Positions 46,281 through 54,479 of a stretch of 64,000 nucleotides of DNA are shown one piece after another; position 1 is the first letter of the stretch, and every line of letters starts with the position of its first letter. The translations under genes and the position numbers were made by a program. The DNA is from Salinimicrobium sp963739625 (GTDB lineage: Bacteria > Bacteroidota > Bacteroidia > Flavobacteriales > Flavobacteriaceae). Under the pieces are notes generated by a model. It saw nothing but the letters and a program-made list of their open reading frames with translations. It was not told the DNA's origin and did not search any database. The stretch lies in the NCBI GenBank assembly GCA_963739625.1, contig CAVUAU010000011.1:124001-188000 (forward strand), written 5' to 3'.

Positions 46281-46625
46281 CTATTTCAGAAGAGCTGAGA
46301 TCTTTTCTGCCGGCCGGCCCACAACAGCCGAATTATCTTTTACCACAATCGGCCTTTGGATCAATTTTGGATTTTCAACCATCACCCGTACCAACTCGTC
46401 ATCGCTCAAATCTTTGCCTTTGTAGTGCTCCTTCCAGATCTTTTCATCTGTTCGCACAAGTTCAATTGGGACCATGCCCAGTTTTTCCAAAAGCTCTTTT
46501 AGCTCATCTTCAGAAAATGGCTTTTTGAGATACTCTCTTACTTCAAAATCCTCACCCGAATCATTCAATAAGGCCAGGCCTTCTCTTGATTTGGTGCAGC
46601 GGGCATTGTGGTATATGGTGATCAT
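46281..46625 (-). CDS. ArsC family arsenate reductase-like protein
   Basis: 114 residues, thioredoxin fold. Seen: ITIYHNARCTKSREGLALL with Cys10 (the single catalytic Cys of ArsC/YfgD types), EVREYLKKPFSEDELKELL, and LIQRPIVVKDNSAVVGRP with the conserved Arg. Known: only some members reduce arsenate; YfgD-like members have no proven substrate. No ars operon genes are nearby, so a detoxification role is uncertain. Confidence 0.9.
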   Translation of the reverse strand: MITIYHNARCTKSREGLALLNDSGEDFEVREYLKKPFSEDELKELLEKLGMVPIELVRTDEKIWKEHYKGKDLSDDELVRVMVENPKLIQRPIVVKDNSAVVGRPAEKISALLK

Positions 46626-46629
46626 GTTT

Positions 46630-46734
46630 AATAGATATTAGATGTTAGATGTGAGACGTGAGATATTAGACTTGCTTTTGGAGACAGGATATTTTTTCCC
46701 ATCTCAAATCTTATATCTAATATCTCAAGTCTAG
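46630..46734. repeat. 7-bp-period repeat pair forming a large hairpin
   Basis: Left arm reads ttagatg, ttagatg, tgagacg, tgagata, ttagact; right arm reads atctcaa, atcttat, atctaat, atctcaa, gtctag. Each arm repeats with a 7-bp period and the arms are roughly reverse complements around a loop of about 35 bases. Lies between ArsC and prfB (within a few bases of the prfB stop). Confidence 0.8.
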
Positions 46735-46735
46735 T

Positions 46736-47834
46736 TTATTCTTCTACTTTTTGGCCCATCATCATAAGATAAGCTTTCAGGAACTGGTCGATCTCGCCGT
46801 CCATAACGGCGTCTACGTTTCCGGTTTCTTCGCCGGTGCGCACGTCTTTGATCAACTTATAGGGATGCATCACGTAATTCCTTATTTGGGATCCCCATTC
46901 TATCTTCATTTTTGAATCCTCTATCTCCCGTCTTTGTGCCTGTTGTTTCTGAAGTTCAATTTCATACAACTGACTCTTCAACAACTGCATCGCCTTGTTC
47001 TTATTTTCAAGCTGAGACCTCGTTTCTGAATTTTCGATAACAATACCTGAAGGAGCGTGACGCAAACGTACCGCGGTTTCCACCTTGTTTACATTTTGCC
47101 CGCCGGCACCTGAGGAACGCATGGTCTCCCAGGAAATTTCCGAAGGATTTATGTCGATTTCTATGCTGTCATCAGCTAAAGGATAGACATAAACAGAAGC
47201 GAAAGAAGTATGGCGTTTGGCATTACTGTCAAAAGGGGAGATGCGCACCAGGCGGTGTACCCCGTTTTCACCCTTTAACCAGCCAAAGGCGTAATCGCCT
47301 TCAATCTCAAGGGTCACGGTTTTTATCCCTGCGACGTCGCCACCCTGGTAGTTGAGTTCCCTTATCTTGAAATCATTTTTTTCGGCCCACATGAGGTACA
47401 TGCGCATGAGCATTTCTGCCCAGTCACAACTCTCTGTTCCGCCGGCACCCGCAGTGATCTGTAAGACGGCACTCAGGCTGTCTCCTTCTTCAGAAAGCAT
47501 GTTCTTGAATTCCAGGCTCTCGATGAGCTGCATGGCCTTTTCATGTCTCTCCTCGACATCTTCGGCAGTAGCTTCATCTTCTTTGTAGAACTCGTAGATG
47601 ACCTCAAGGTCGTCAACAAGCGTAACGGCCTCTTCGAAGTTTTCTACCCATTTTTTTTCTGAATTTAATTCTTTGACAAGAACTTCAGCTTTTTTAGGGT
47701 CGTTCCAAAAATCGGGAGCCAGGGTCTTTTCCTGTAAATTGGTGATTTCTATTTTCTTGGCATCAACGTCAAAGATACCTCCTTAACGCAACCAGGCGCT
47801 CTTTCAGATCCTTAATGGTCTCTGTAGTGATCAT
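46736..47834 (-). CDS. prfB: Peptide chain release factor 2, with programmed +1 frameshift
   Basis: Terminates translation at UGA and UAA. Frame 0 runs from ATG 47834 (MITTETIKDLKERLVALRRY) through Leu to an in-frame TGA at codon 22 (47771-47769). The context is AGGAGG TAT CTT TGA C, the classic RF2 site: an internal SD, CTT slippery codon, UGA followed by C. A +1 shift gives LDVDAKKIEITNLQEKTLAP and the full protein, 365 residues as in E. coli. Seen: SSGAGGQNVNKVETAV with the GGQ motif. Known: low RF2 favours frameshifting, so the gene regulates itself. Joined CDS: 47834-47772 plus 47770-46736. Confidence 0.96.
47769..47783 (-). promoter_or_regulatory. RF2 autoregulatory frameshift site
   Basis: On the minus strand AGG AGG TAT CTT TGA: SD-like AGGAGG three bases before the CTT slippery codon, then the UGA stop, exactly the canonical arrangement. 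Confidence 0.95.
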
Positions 47835-48054
47835 AATTTTATTTTTAACAAAAATAGAATTATAGGCTTGCAGTAAAAACTATTTTACAAATATTTTATA
47901 GTTTTAGCTTCGCTTTCAAATACCCAAAAATAAAGAGTGTTTGTACCTGCCTGTCTCCCAGGAGGAGCAAAAATTCAAAGTCTTCAAAAATGGCATTTTT
48001 GAAAGTAAGTAAACTGAAGTATTACCTTTCGCGCTGCGGAAATTTAGAATCAAA

Positions 48055-49083
48055 ATGAAAGAAATAGATCTTAGAAGTGACACGGTCACAAAACCTACTA
48101 AAGAAATGCTGCAGGCCATGATGACTGCCGAAGTAGGGGATGATGTTTATAAAGAAGATCCATCGGTCAACCGGCTGGAGAAGAAACTGGCCGAAATGTT
48201 TGGGATGGATGAAGCGCTGTTCTTTCCTACGGGAAGTATGGCAAACCAGGCTGCCATCAAATTGCATACGCAGCCGGCAGAGCAGTTGATCTGCGATAAA
48301 TGGGCTCATGTTTACAATTACGAAGGCGGCGGCGCCTCGTTTAACAGCGGAGTTTCCTGTAAACTGGTCGACGGTCACCGCGGAATGATCACCGCAGAAC
48401 AGGTAGAGGAAAATATCAACCCGCCCGATTTTTACCACAGTCCGCTCACCACCCTTGTGTGTCTTGAAAATACCACCAACAAAGGTGGCGGCGCGTGTTA
48501 TGATCTTGAAGAGATTAAAAAGATAAGGAAGGTTTGTGATGAGCACGGGCTGGGGCTGCATCTTGATGGGGCGCGCCTGTTCAATGCGCTGGTGAAAACG
48601 GGAGAGGATCCAAAGACCTACGGAAAGATCTTCGATACCATTTCAATTTGCCTTTCTAAAGGTTTGGGCACGCCAATGGGATCTGTGCTTATTGGGAATA
48701 AAAAGGTCATGAAGAATGCGATGCGGGTGCGAAAAGTCCTTGGCGGCGGAATGCGGCAGGTAGGTTTTATGGCAGCTGCCGGAATATATGCGCTGGACAA
48801 CCATGTGAAGAGATTGGCTGAAGATCACCAAAGAGCTTCCGAAATTGGAGAAACCTTACAAGCTCAGCCCTATGTGAAGGAGGTAGAACCGGTTGAAACC
48901 AATATTGTCATCTTTTATCTTGCAAATGCTTCAGATGAACCCAAATTTATGGCCCGGCTTCAGCAGGAAAACATCAGGATAAGCAATATGGGGCAGGGGA
49001 AATTGCGTATCGTCACTCACCTCGATTATTCCGAAGAAGATCATCAGCGATTTATAGAAGTGCTGAAAAATATTGAGTTGTAA
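48055..49083 (+). CDS. ltaE: Low-specificity L-threonine aldolase
   Basis: 342 residues, PLP enzyme cleaving L-threonine to glycine and acetaldehyde. Seen: MKEIDLRSDTVTKPTKEMLQ (the family opening), GDDVYKEDPSVNRLE, HLDGARLFNA, and ISICLSKGLGTPMGSVLIG with the Schiff-base lysine in LSKGLG. Divergent from prfB, with 220 bases between, and a bidirectional terminator downstream. Confidence 0.95.
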   Translation: MKEIDLRSDTVTKPTKEMLQAMMTAEVGDDVYKEDPSVNRLEKKLAEMFGMDEALFFPTGSMANQAAIKLHTQPAEQLICDKWAHVYNYEGGGASFNSGVSCKLVDGHRGMITAEQVEENINPPDFYHSPLTTLVCLENTTNKGGGACYDLEEIKKIRKVCDEHGLGLHLDGARLFNALVKTGEDPKTYGKIFDTISICLSKGLGTPMGSVLIGNKKVMKNAMRVRKVLGGGMRQVGFMAAAGIYALDNHVKRLAEDHQRASEIGETLQAQPYVKEVEPVETNIVIFYLANASDEPKFMARLQQENIRISNMGQGKLRIVTHLDYSEEDHQRFIEVLKNIEL

Positions 49084-49089
49084 AAAAAC

Positions 49090-49130
49090 AACGCCTTCCA
49101 AAAATGCCATTTTTGGAAGGCGTTATTTTT
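49090..49130. terminator. Bidirectional terminator between ltaE and ybaB
   Basis: Stem acgccttccaaaaatg / catttttggaaggcgt with A-run on one side and T-run on the other. The stem contains the recurrent AAAATGsCATTTTT palindrome at its tip. Confidence 0.85.
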
Positions 49131-49202
49131 AGATTTGAGATGTTAGACGTGAGATTTCAGACAAATTTTTATCTCATATCTCATATCTCAAGTCTAACAT
49201 CT
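49131..49202. repeat. 7-bp-period repeat pair (second copy of the type at 46630)
   Basis: Left arm gatttga, gatgtta, gacgtga, gatttca, gac; right arm atctcat, atctcat, atctcaa, gtctaac, atctat. Arms are roughly complementary. The last unit runs into the ybaB stop codon. Confidence 0.8.
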
Positions 49203-49530
49203 ATCCATTAAGCATATCATTCATTCCGGGAATATCTGGCATACCTTCTTTGGCCACAGCTCCCAGTTCGGCTTCGTTCACATCTGTCGCTTTTTTAATG
49301 GCTTTATTAAGGGTAAGGATGAGGTAATCTTCCAGTTGCTCTTTATCTTCCATCAATTCATCGGCGATATCAATCTTTTTTATTTCACGGGTGGCGGTGA
49401 TGGTGATCTTCAGTAAACCATCAGAAGATTGCTCATCTATAAGTACGGTTTTGAGACGTTCTTTGGTCTCTTCCACCTTTTTTTGGGTCTCCTTGATCTT
49501 ATTCATCATACCCATCATATCTCCAAACAT
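49201..49530 (-). CDS. YbaB/EbfC family nucleoid-associated protein
   Basis: 109 residues. Seen: MFGDMMGMMNKIKETQKKVE, the central VLIDEQSSDGLLKITITATR, EIKKIDIADELM and a C-terminal helix with LNKAIKKATDVNEAEL, ending IPGMNDMLNG as usual. Known: a dimeric DNA-binding protein often paired with dnaX/recR; here it stands alone, divergent from oligopeptidase B. Its stop codon lies inside the heptamer repeat. Confidence 0.92.
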   Translation of the reverse strand: MFGDMMGMMNKIKETQKKVEETKERLKTVLIDEQSSDGLLKITITATREIKKIDIADELMEDKEQLEDYLILTLNKAIKKATDVNEAELGAVAKEGMPDIPGMNDMLNG

Positions 49531-49624
49531 AGCTTTGAGTTTTAGTTATCCCGTAAAACTACCAAATTACTGTTTCATAACCGAAGTTGGCCCTTTAGTT
49601 TTAAGTTTTCTTTATAAGAAATCT

Positions 49625-49632
49625 TACCTTTG
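49625..49632 (+). promoter_or_regulatory. Candidate -7 box for oligopeptidase B (TACCTTTG)
   Basis: TACCTTTG, 25 bases before ATG 49657, in the divergent spacer with ybaB. Confidence 0.45.
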
Positions 49633-49656
49633 CAGATGCTTTAGAAAAATGTGAAA

Positions 49657-51726
49657 ATGAAAATTGCCGACAAAGAAATAACTGTCCCCCAAGCCAAAAA
49701 AGTACCGGTAAGACTGGAAAAACATGGGGATGTGAGGATCGACAACTACTATTGGTTGAGAGAAAGGGACAATCCCGAAGTAGTGGATTACCTGAATCGT
49801 GAAAATCTTTACAACGATAAAATGACTGCTCACACTAAAGAGCTTCAGGAAAGCCTTTTTCAAGAGGTGAAAAGCAGGATCAAGGAAGATGATGAATCGG
49901 TTCCATACAAGCTTAATGGGTACTGGTACATCACGCGATATGAAAAGGGCAGGGATTATCCAATATACTCCAGGAAGAAAGAAACTCTTGATGCGCCCGA
50001 AGAAATTCTTTTTGATGTCAATGAGATGGCTAAAGGTTATGACTACTACCGACTGGGCGGCTTAAATGTTAGTCCCGACAACAAGCTCATCTCCTTTGCG
50101 GTAGATACTGTGAGCCGCAGACAGTACACTATACAGGTCAAAAATCTTGAAACCGGGGAGATCTTTCCTGAAAAAATTAAGAATACTACCGGCGGCTCTA
50201 CCTGGGCCAATGACAATAAAACCCTTTTTTATGCCCGTAAAGATGAAGTGACTTTAAGGAGCGATAAAATTTACAAGCATAAACTCGGCACAAGAGCAAA
50301 AGAGGACGAGGTCGTGTTTCACGAAGAAGATGAAACCTTTCACACCTACGTTTATAAATCAAAATCAAGAAAATACCTCATTATTGGCTCCAGCAGTACG
50401 CTTACTTCGGAATATCGATTTTTAGATGCAGATCACCCGGATGAGGATTTCAAGGTTGTGCAGCCGCGAATTAGAGGAATGGAGTATTCCATTTCTCATT
50501 ACAAAGACTGCTTTTATATTCTCACCAATAAAGACGGAGCGACAAATTTCAAGTTGATGAAGACTCCCGTGGATAAAACCCTCGCCGAAAACTGGAAAGA
50601 TGTCATTCCTCACCGCGAAGATGTGCTTTTGGAGGATATTGATCTGTTCAGGGATTACCTGGTGGTAAGCCAGAGGAGCGATGGTCTTAACAAGATTAGA
50701 GTGAGCAGGTGGGATGGTACCGAAGCTTATTTCCTGCCATTTGACAATGAAACCTACACCGCCTTTACCGGCACCAACCCCGACTTTGATACAGAGGTGC
50801 TGCGGTACACCTACAACTCCATGAACACTCCAACCCAGGTGGTGGATTTCAATATGAGAACCCGGGAAAAGGATGTGAAAAAGGAGCTGCAGATCCTTGG
50901 CGGAACTTTTAGCAAAGACAATTACGTGTCGGACAGGATTTGGGCTACGGCTAAAGACGGCACTAAGATCCCAATGACCCTGGTTCACAAGAGAGGTCTT
51001 GAAATGAATGGTGAAAATCCTGTTTTGCAGTACGCATACGGGTCTTACGGTTCTACTATTGACCCTTACTTTTCGACAGTAAGATTGAGCCTGTTGGATC
51101 GAGGTTTCATTTTTGTGATTGCGCATATTCGCGGAGGTGAATACCTGGGAAGGCAGTGGTATGAAGACGGAAAGCTCTTAAAAAAGCGAAATACCTTTAC
51201 AGATTTTATTGACTGCTCAAAACATCTTATCAACGAAGGATATACTTCGGCCAAGCATTTATACGCCAGTGGCGGCTCAGCGGGTGGCCTGTTGATGGGC
51301 GCGGTTGCTAATATGGCACCGCAGCTCTACAACGGTATTATAGCCTCTGTACCCTTTGTAGATGTGGTTACGACAATGCTTGATGAGAGTATTCCTTTGA
51401 CCACAGGGGAGTATGATGAATGGGGAAATCCCAATGACAAGGAGTACTACGACTACATGAAATCCTATTCTCCGTATGACAATGTGGTGCCGCAGGATTA
51501 CCCCAATATGCTGGTAACTACCGGGCTGCATGATTCACAGGTGCAGTATTGGGAGCCGGCGAAGTGGGTGGCAAAGCTAAGGGAGCTAAAAACGGACAAT
51601 AATATCCTACTTTTTCACACCAATATGGAAGCAGGTCATGGAGGTGCATCTGGTAGATTCGAAGCCCTCAGGGAAGTAGCCGAAGAGTATGCTTTTCTGT
51701 TGGATTTAGAGGGAATTCACCAATAA
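49657..51726 (+). CDS. ptrB: Oligopeptidase B (prolyl oligopeptidase family S9A)
   Basis: 689 residues from ATG 49657; a GTG six bases upstream is also in frame. Serine peptidase cutting short peptides after basic residues. Seen: N-terminal RIDNYYWLRERDNPEVVDYL, a beta-propeller region, then the catalytic domain: QYAYGSYGSTIDPYF, YASGGSAGGLLMGAVAN with Ser at about 541, and NMEAGHGGASGRFEA with His at about 661. No signal peptide, so cytoplasmic. Single gene; 88 bases before the cysteine-synthase-like gene. Confidence 0.93.
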   Translation: MKIADKEITVPQAKKVPVRLEKHGDVRIDNYYWLRERDNPEVVDYLNRENLYNDKMTAHTKELQESLFQEVKSRIKEDDESVPYKLNGYWYITRYEKGRDYPIYSRKKETLDAPEEILFDVNEMAKGYDYYRLGGLNVSPDNKLISFAVDTVSRRQYTIQVKNLETGEIFPEKIKNTTGGSTWANDNKTLFYARKDEVTLRSDKIYKHKLGTRAKEDEVVFHEEDETFHTYVYKSKSRKYLIIGSSSTLTSEYRFLDADHPDEDFKVVQPRIRGMEYSISHYKDCFYILTNKDGATNFKLMKTPVDKTLAENWKDVIPHREDVLLEDIDLFRDYLVVSQRSDGLNKIRVSRWDGTEAYFLPFDNETYTAFTGTNPDFDTEVLRYTYNSMNTPTQVVDFNMRTREKDVKKELQILGGTFSKDNYVSDRIWATAKDGTKIPMTLVHKRGLEMNGENPVLQYAYGSYGSTIDPYFSTVRLSLLDRGFIFVIAHIRGGEYLGRQWYEDGKLLKKRNTFTDFIDCSKHLINEGYTSAKHLYASGGSAGGLLMGAVANMAPQLYNGIIASVPFVDVVTTMLDESIPLTTGEYDEWGNPNDKEYYDYMKSYSPYDNVVPQDYPNMLVTTGLHDSQVQYWEPAKWVAKLRELKTDNNILLFHTNMEAGHGGASGRFEALREVAEEYAFLLDLEGIHQ

Positions 51727-51814
51727 TTAAAATATTTGACTTAAATTTGCTTCGTTTTGTAATTATGTTTTGGACCAATTTTCAGAACATGGTTATTGTA
51801 AATAACTTCAATTT

Positions 51815-52855
51815 ATGAGAGAAGATTTACAGGTTTTCGATAATGTATTACAACTCGTTGGTAATACCCCTCTAATCCACTTAAATAGGATCACCCAGGA
51901 CTTCAAAGGAGAATTTTTAGCAAAGGTAGAAGCTTTCAATCCCGGTCATTCGACCAAGGATAGGATTGCGCTTCATATCATAGAAGAAGCTGAAAAGAAG
52001 GGTATTCTTAAACCGGGTGATACCATTATTGAAACTACCTCGGGAAACACCGGTTTTAGCATTGCGATGGTAAGCATTATCAAGGGCTACGAGTGTATTC
52101 TTGCCGTTAGCTCTAAATCTTCAAGAGATAAGATCGATATGTTGCGGGCAATGGGCGCCAAGGTTTATGTATGTCCGGCTAACGTTTCGGCAGATGATCC
52201 CCGTTCTTATTACATGGTTGCAAAACGCATGCATGACGAGATCAAAGGCTCAGTCTATATCAACCAGTACTTTAATGAGCTGAATATTGAAGCCCATTAT
52301 CGTTCAACCGGTCCCGAGATCTGGAAACAGACAGAGGGCAAGATCACACATCTTGTGGCTTGCAGCGGTACCGGAGGAACTATTTCGGGAACCGCGAAGT
52401 TTCTGAAAGAGCAAAATCCAAATATTCGTATCATAGGTATTGATGCCTACGGTTCAGTATTGAAAAAATACCATGAGACCAAGGAATTTGATGCTTCGGA
52501 AATTTATCCATACCGCATTGAAGGCCTTGGAAAAAACCTAATTCCTACAGCGACCGACTTTGACAGCATCGACAAATTTGTCAAGGTAACCGATGAGGAG
52601 AGTGCACATTCTGCCCGGGAACTGGCAAAAACTGAAGGTTTATTTGTTGGATACACCAGTGGAGCGGCCCTGCAAGGGGTAAAGCAGCTGGCCGAAGAAG
52701 GCGAATTCAGTGAAAACAGTAAAGTGGTCATTATATTTCCCGATCACGGGAGTCGCTATATGAGCAAGATCTACAGCGATGAGTGGATGAATGAGCAGGG
52801 CTTTTTTGACAGCAAAAATGAAAAAGCTGCAAATCAGGTCGAATTCGTAAAATAA
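51815..52855 (+). CDS. PLP-dependent cysteine synthase family protein (possible cysteate synthase)
   Basis: 346 residues. Seen: LVGNTPLIHLNRI, the PLP lysine in PGHSTKDRIALHII, IIETTSGNTGFSIAMVS (substrate loop), and ACSGTGGTISGTAKFL (phosphate-binding glycines). The fold is that of CysK/CysM/CBS. Known to me: in Bacteroidota a paralogue of this family next to an AONS/SPT-like gene is implicated in sulfonolipid (capnine) synthesis, making cysteate from phosphoserine and sulfite. The adjacency to the gene at 53068 suggests that role, but ordinary cysteine synthesis cannot be excluded by motif reading. Confidence 0.87.
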   Translation: MREDLQVFDNVLQLVGNTPLIHLNRITQDFKGEFLAKVEAFNPGHSTKDRIALHIIEEAEKKGILKPGDTIIETTSGNTGFSIAMVSIIKGYECILAVSSKSSRDKIDMLRAMGAKVYVCPANVSADDPRSYYMVAKRMHDEIKGSVYINQYFNELNIEAHYRSTGPEIWKQTEGKITHLVACSGTGGTISGTAKFLKEQNPNIRIIGIDAYGSVLKKYHETKEFDASEIYPYRIEGLGKNLIPTATDFDSIDKFVKVTDEESAHSARELAKTEGLFVGYTSGAALQGVKQLAEEGEFSENSKVVIIFPDHGSRYMSKIYSDEWMNEQGFFDSKNEKAANQVEFVK

Positions 52856-52907
52856 TTTACTCTTTTTCTTCGGAAAATCTCTTCTAATAAAAGCTTTATT
52901 GGAAGGT

Positions 52908-52985
52908 CTACTTCTTCCGAAGTTTCAAAATCCCGCAACAGCAGCAGCTGCAGCAGCTGAAGTTAAAATACTTCCCGAAAGCCAT
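52908..52985 (-). CDS. Possible cysteine-rich micro-ORF
   Basis: 25 codons, MAFGKYFNFSCCSCCCCGIL then KLRKK. Six cysteines in seven positions (CCSCCCC) in the middle, hydrophobic around, basic at the end. It lies antisense in the leader between the cysteine-synthase-like and AONS-like genes. It could be a chance product of the GCAGCAGCTGCAGCAGCTG palindromic tract on the plus strand; no promoter is evident. Confidence 0.3.
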   Translation of the reverse strand: MAFGKYFNFSCCSCCCCGILKLRKK

Positions 52986-53037
52986 GTTTTTCAGTAGGTT
53001 TAAGGGGGAGAATGTACTGCGGTTTCTTTTTATTTCT

Positions 53038-53045
53038 TACTTTTG
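53038..53045 (+). promoter_or_regulatory. Candidate -7 box (TACTTTTG)
   Basis: TACTTTTG, 22 bases before the ATG at 53068. It suggests the acyltransferase-like gene has its own promoter besides any read-through from the gene at 51815. Confidence 0.45.
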
Positions 53046-53067
53046 CATTAGTTAAAAAATTTATAAA

Positions 53068-54327
53068 ATGGCAGATTTATTTGACAAGATATACAGGGAT
53101 AAAGGACCCCTGGGAAAATGGGCGGAACAGGCAGAAGGTTATTTTGTCTTCCCAAAGCTCGAAGGGACCATTGCCAATAGAATGAAATTCAGGGGACAGG
53201 ATGTGATCACCTGGAGTATTAATGATTATCTGGGCCTTGCCAACCATCCCGAGGTGAGAAAAGTAGATGCAGAGGCAGCTGCTCAATATGGATCGGCTTA
53301 TCCAATGGGTGCAAGGATGATGAGCGGCCATACAGATCTTCATGAAAAACTACAAACCGAATTGGCTTCTTTCGTAAGTAAAGAAGCGGCATACCTGCTT
53401 AACTTTGGGTACCAGGGAATGGTTTCGACCATAGATGCCCTGGTCTCTAAAAAAGACGTTATTGTTTATGATGTTGATGCTCATGCCTGTATCATTGATG
53501 GGGTGAGGCTTCATTTAGGTCAGCGCTTTACTTACAAGCACAACGACATGGAGAGCATCGAGAAAAACCTGCAGCGGGCTGAGAAGATCGCAGAGCAAAC
53601 AGGCGGTGGGATCCTTGTTATTTCTGAAGGAGTTTTTGGGATGCGAGGAGAGCAGGGAAGATTGAAGGAGATCGTAGCACTTAAAGAGAAGTACAATTTC
53701 CGTCTTTTGGTTGATGATGCACACGGCTTCGGAACTCTTGGAGCTACAGGAGCAGGAGCAGGTGAGGAGCAAGGCGTACAGGATGGAATAGATGTGTATT
53801 TTGCCACTTTTGCCAAGTCATTGGCAAGTACAGGTGCTTTTATCGCAGCAGACCAGGAGATCATCGATTACCTGAAGTACAACCTGCGTTCTCAAATGTT
53901 CGCCAAGTCTTTGCAGATGCAGCTGGTAGTGGGCGCACTTAAACGCCTTGACATGCTGCGCACGATGCCCGAGTTGAAAGAAAAACTTTGGGAGAATGTA
54001 AATGCATTGCAAAATGGGCTTAAGGAAAGAGGTTTTGACATTGGAACAACACAAAGCTGTGTGACTCCAGTATACCTCAAAGGAAGTATTCCTGAAGCTA
54101 TGGCCCTGGTGAAGGACCTGCGGGAGAACCACGGCATCTTCTGTTCTATTGTAGTCTATCCGGTAATTCCAAAAGGTTTGATCCTGTTGAGACTTATTCC
54201 TACCGCTACACATACTCTTGAAGACGTAGAGGAAACTCTGGTTGCATTTTCAGCTATTAGAGAGCGTTTGGAAAACGGAACCTATAAAAGACTTTCTGCA
54301 GCAGTTGCAGCAGCTATGGAAAAATAA
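53068..54327 (+). CDS. AONS/serine palmitoyltransferase-like PLP enzyme (possible cysteate acyltransferase)
   Basis: 419 residues, alpha-oxoamine synthase family. Seen: WSINDYLGLANHPEVRKVDA, YPMGARMMSGHTDLHEKLQ, YLLNFGYQGMVSTIDAL, LLVDDAHGFGTLGATGAG (PLP Asp and His), and FATFAKSLASTGAFI with the PLP lysine in AKSLAS. Known: family members condense an amino acid with an acyl thioester (Bioc F, KBL, SPT). The MADLFDKIYRDKGPLGKWAE opening is typical of the Flavobacteriia protein linked to capnine/sulfonolipid formation, where cysteate replaces serine. Neighbour at 51815 fits the preceding step. Assignment to capnine is inference; the enzyme family is certain. Confidence 0.88.
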   Translation: MADLFDKIYRDKGPLGKWAEQAEGYFVFPKLEGTIANRMKFRGQDVITWSINDYLGLANHPEVRKVDAEAAAQYGSAYPMGARMMSGHTDLHEKLQTELASFVSKEAAYLLNFGYQGMVSTIDALVSKKDVIVYDVDAHACIIDGVRLHLGQRFTYKHNDMESIEKNLQRAEKIAEQTGGGILVISEGVFGMRGEQGRLKEIVALKEKYNFRLLVDDAHGFGTLGATGAGAGEEQGVQDGIDVYFATFAKSLASTGAFIAADQEIIDYLKYNLRSQMFAKSLQMQLVVGALKRLDMLRTMPELKEKLWENVNALQNGLKERGFDIGTTQSCVTPVYLKGSIPEAMALVKDLRENHGIFCSIVVYPVIPKGLILLRLIPTATHTLEDVEETLVAFSAIRERLENGTYKRLSAAVAAAMEK

Positions 54328-54349
54328 TTCTTTATTGATATTATTCAGA

Positions 54350-54377
54350 AGCCCCCGTCATGGGGGCTTTTTTTGTT
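54350..54377 (+). terminator. Terminator after the AONS-like gene
   Basis: Stem agcccccgtc-type arm agccccc / gggggct with a short tca loop region, followed by seven T; 23 bases after the stop. Confidence 0.9.
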
Positions 54378-54479
54378 TTTAATCGTTTGGTTTGGTGAAG
54401 TTTATAAATAGTTTAATAAAAAAGGGTCTTGAAAATGCTATTTTAAAGAGGAATTTGGTTTAACCTTAAAGGAAGCGTA

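Noticed and set aside
47769..47834. Apparent frameshift or truncation at the start of prfB
   Set aside because: The context AGGAGG-TAT-CTT-TGA-C is the known RF2 programmed frameshift, and the joined product is 365 residues, so this is not a mutation.
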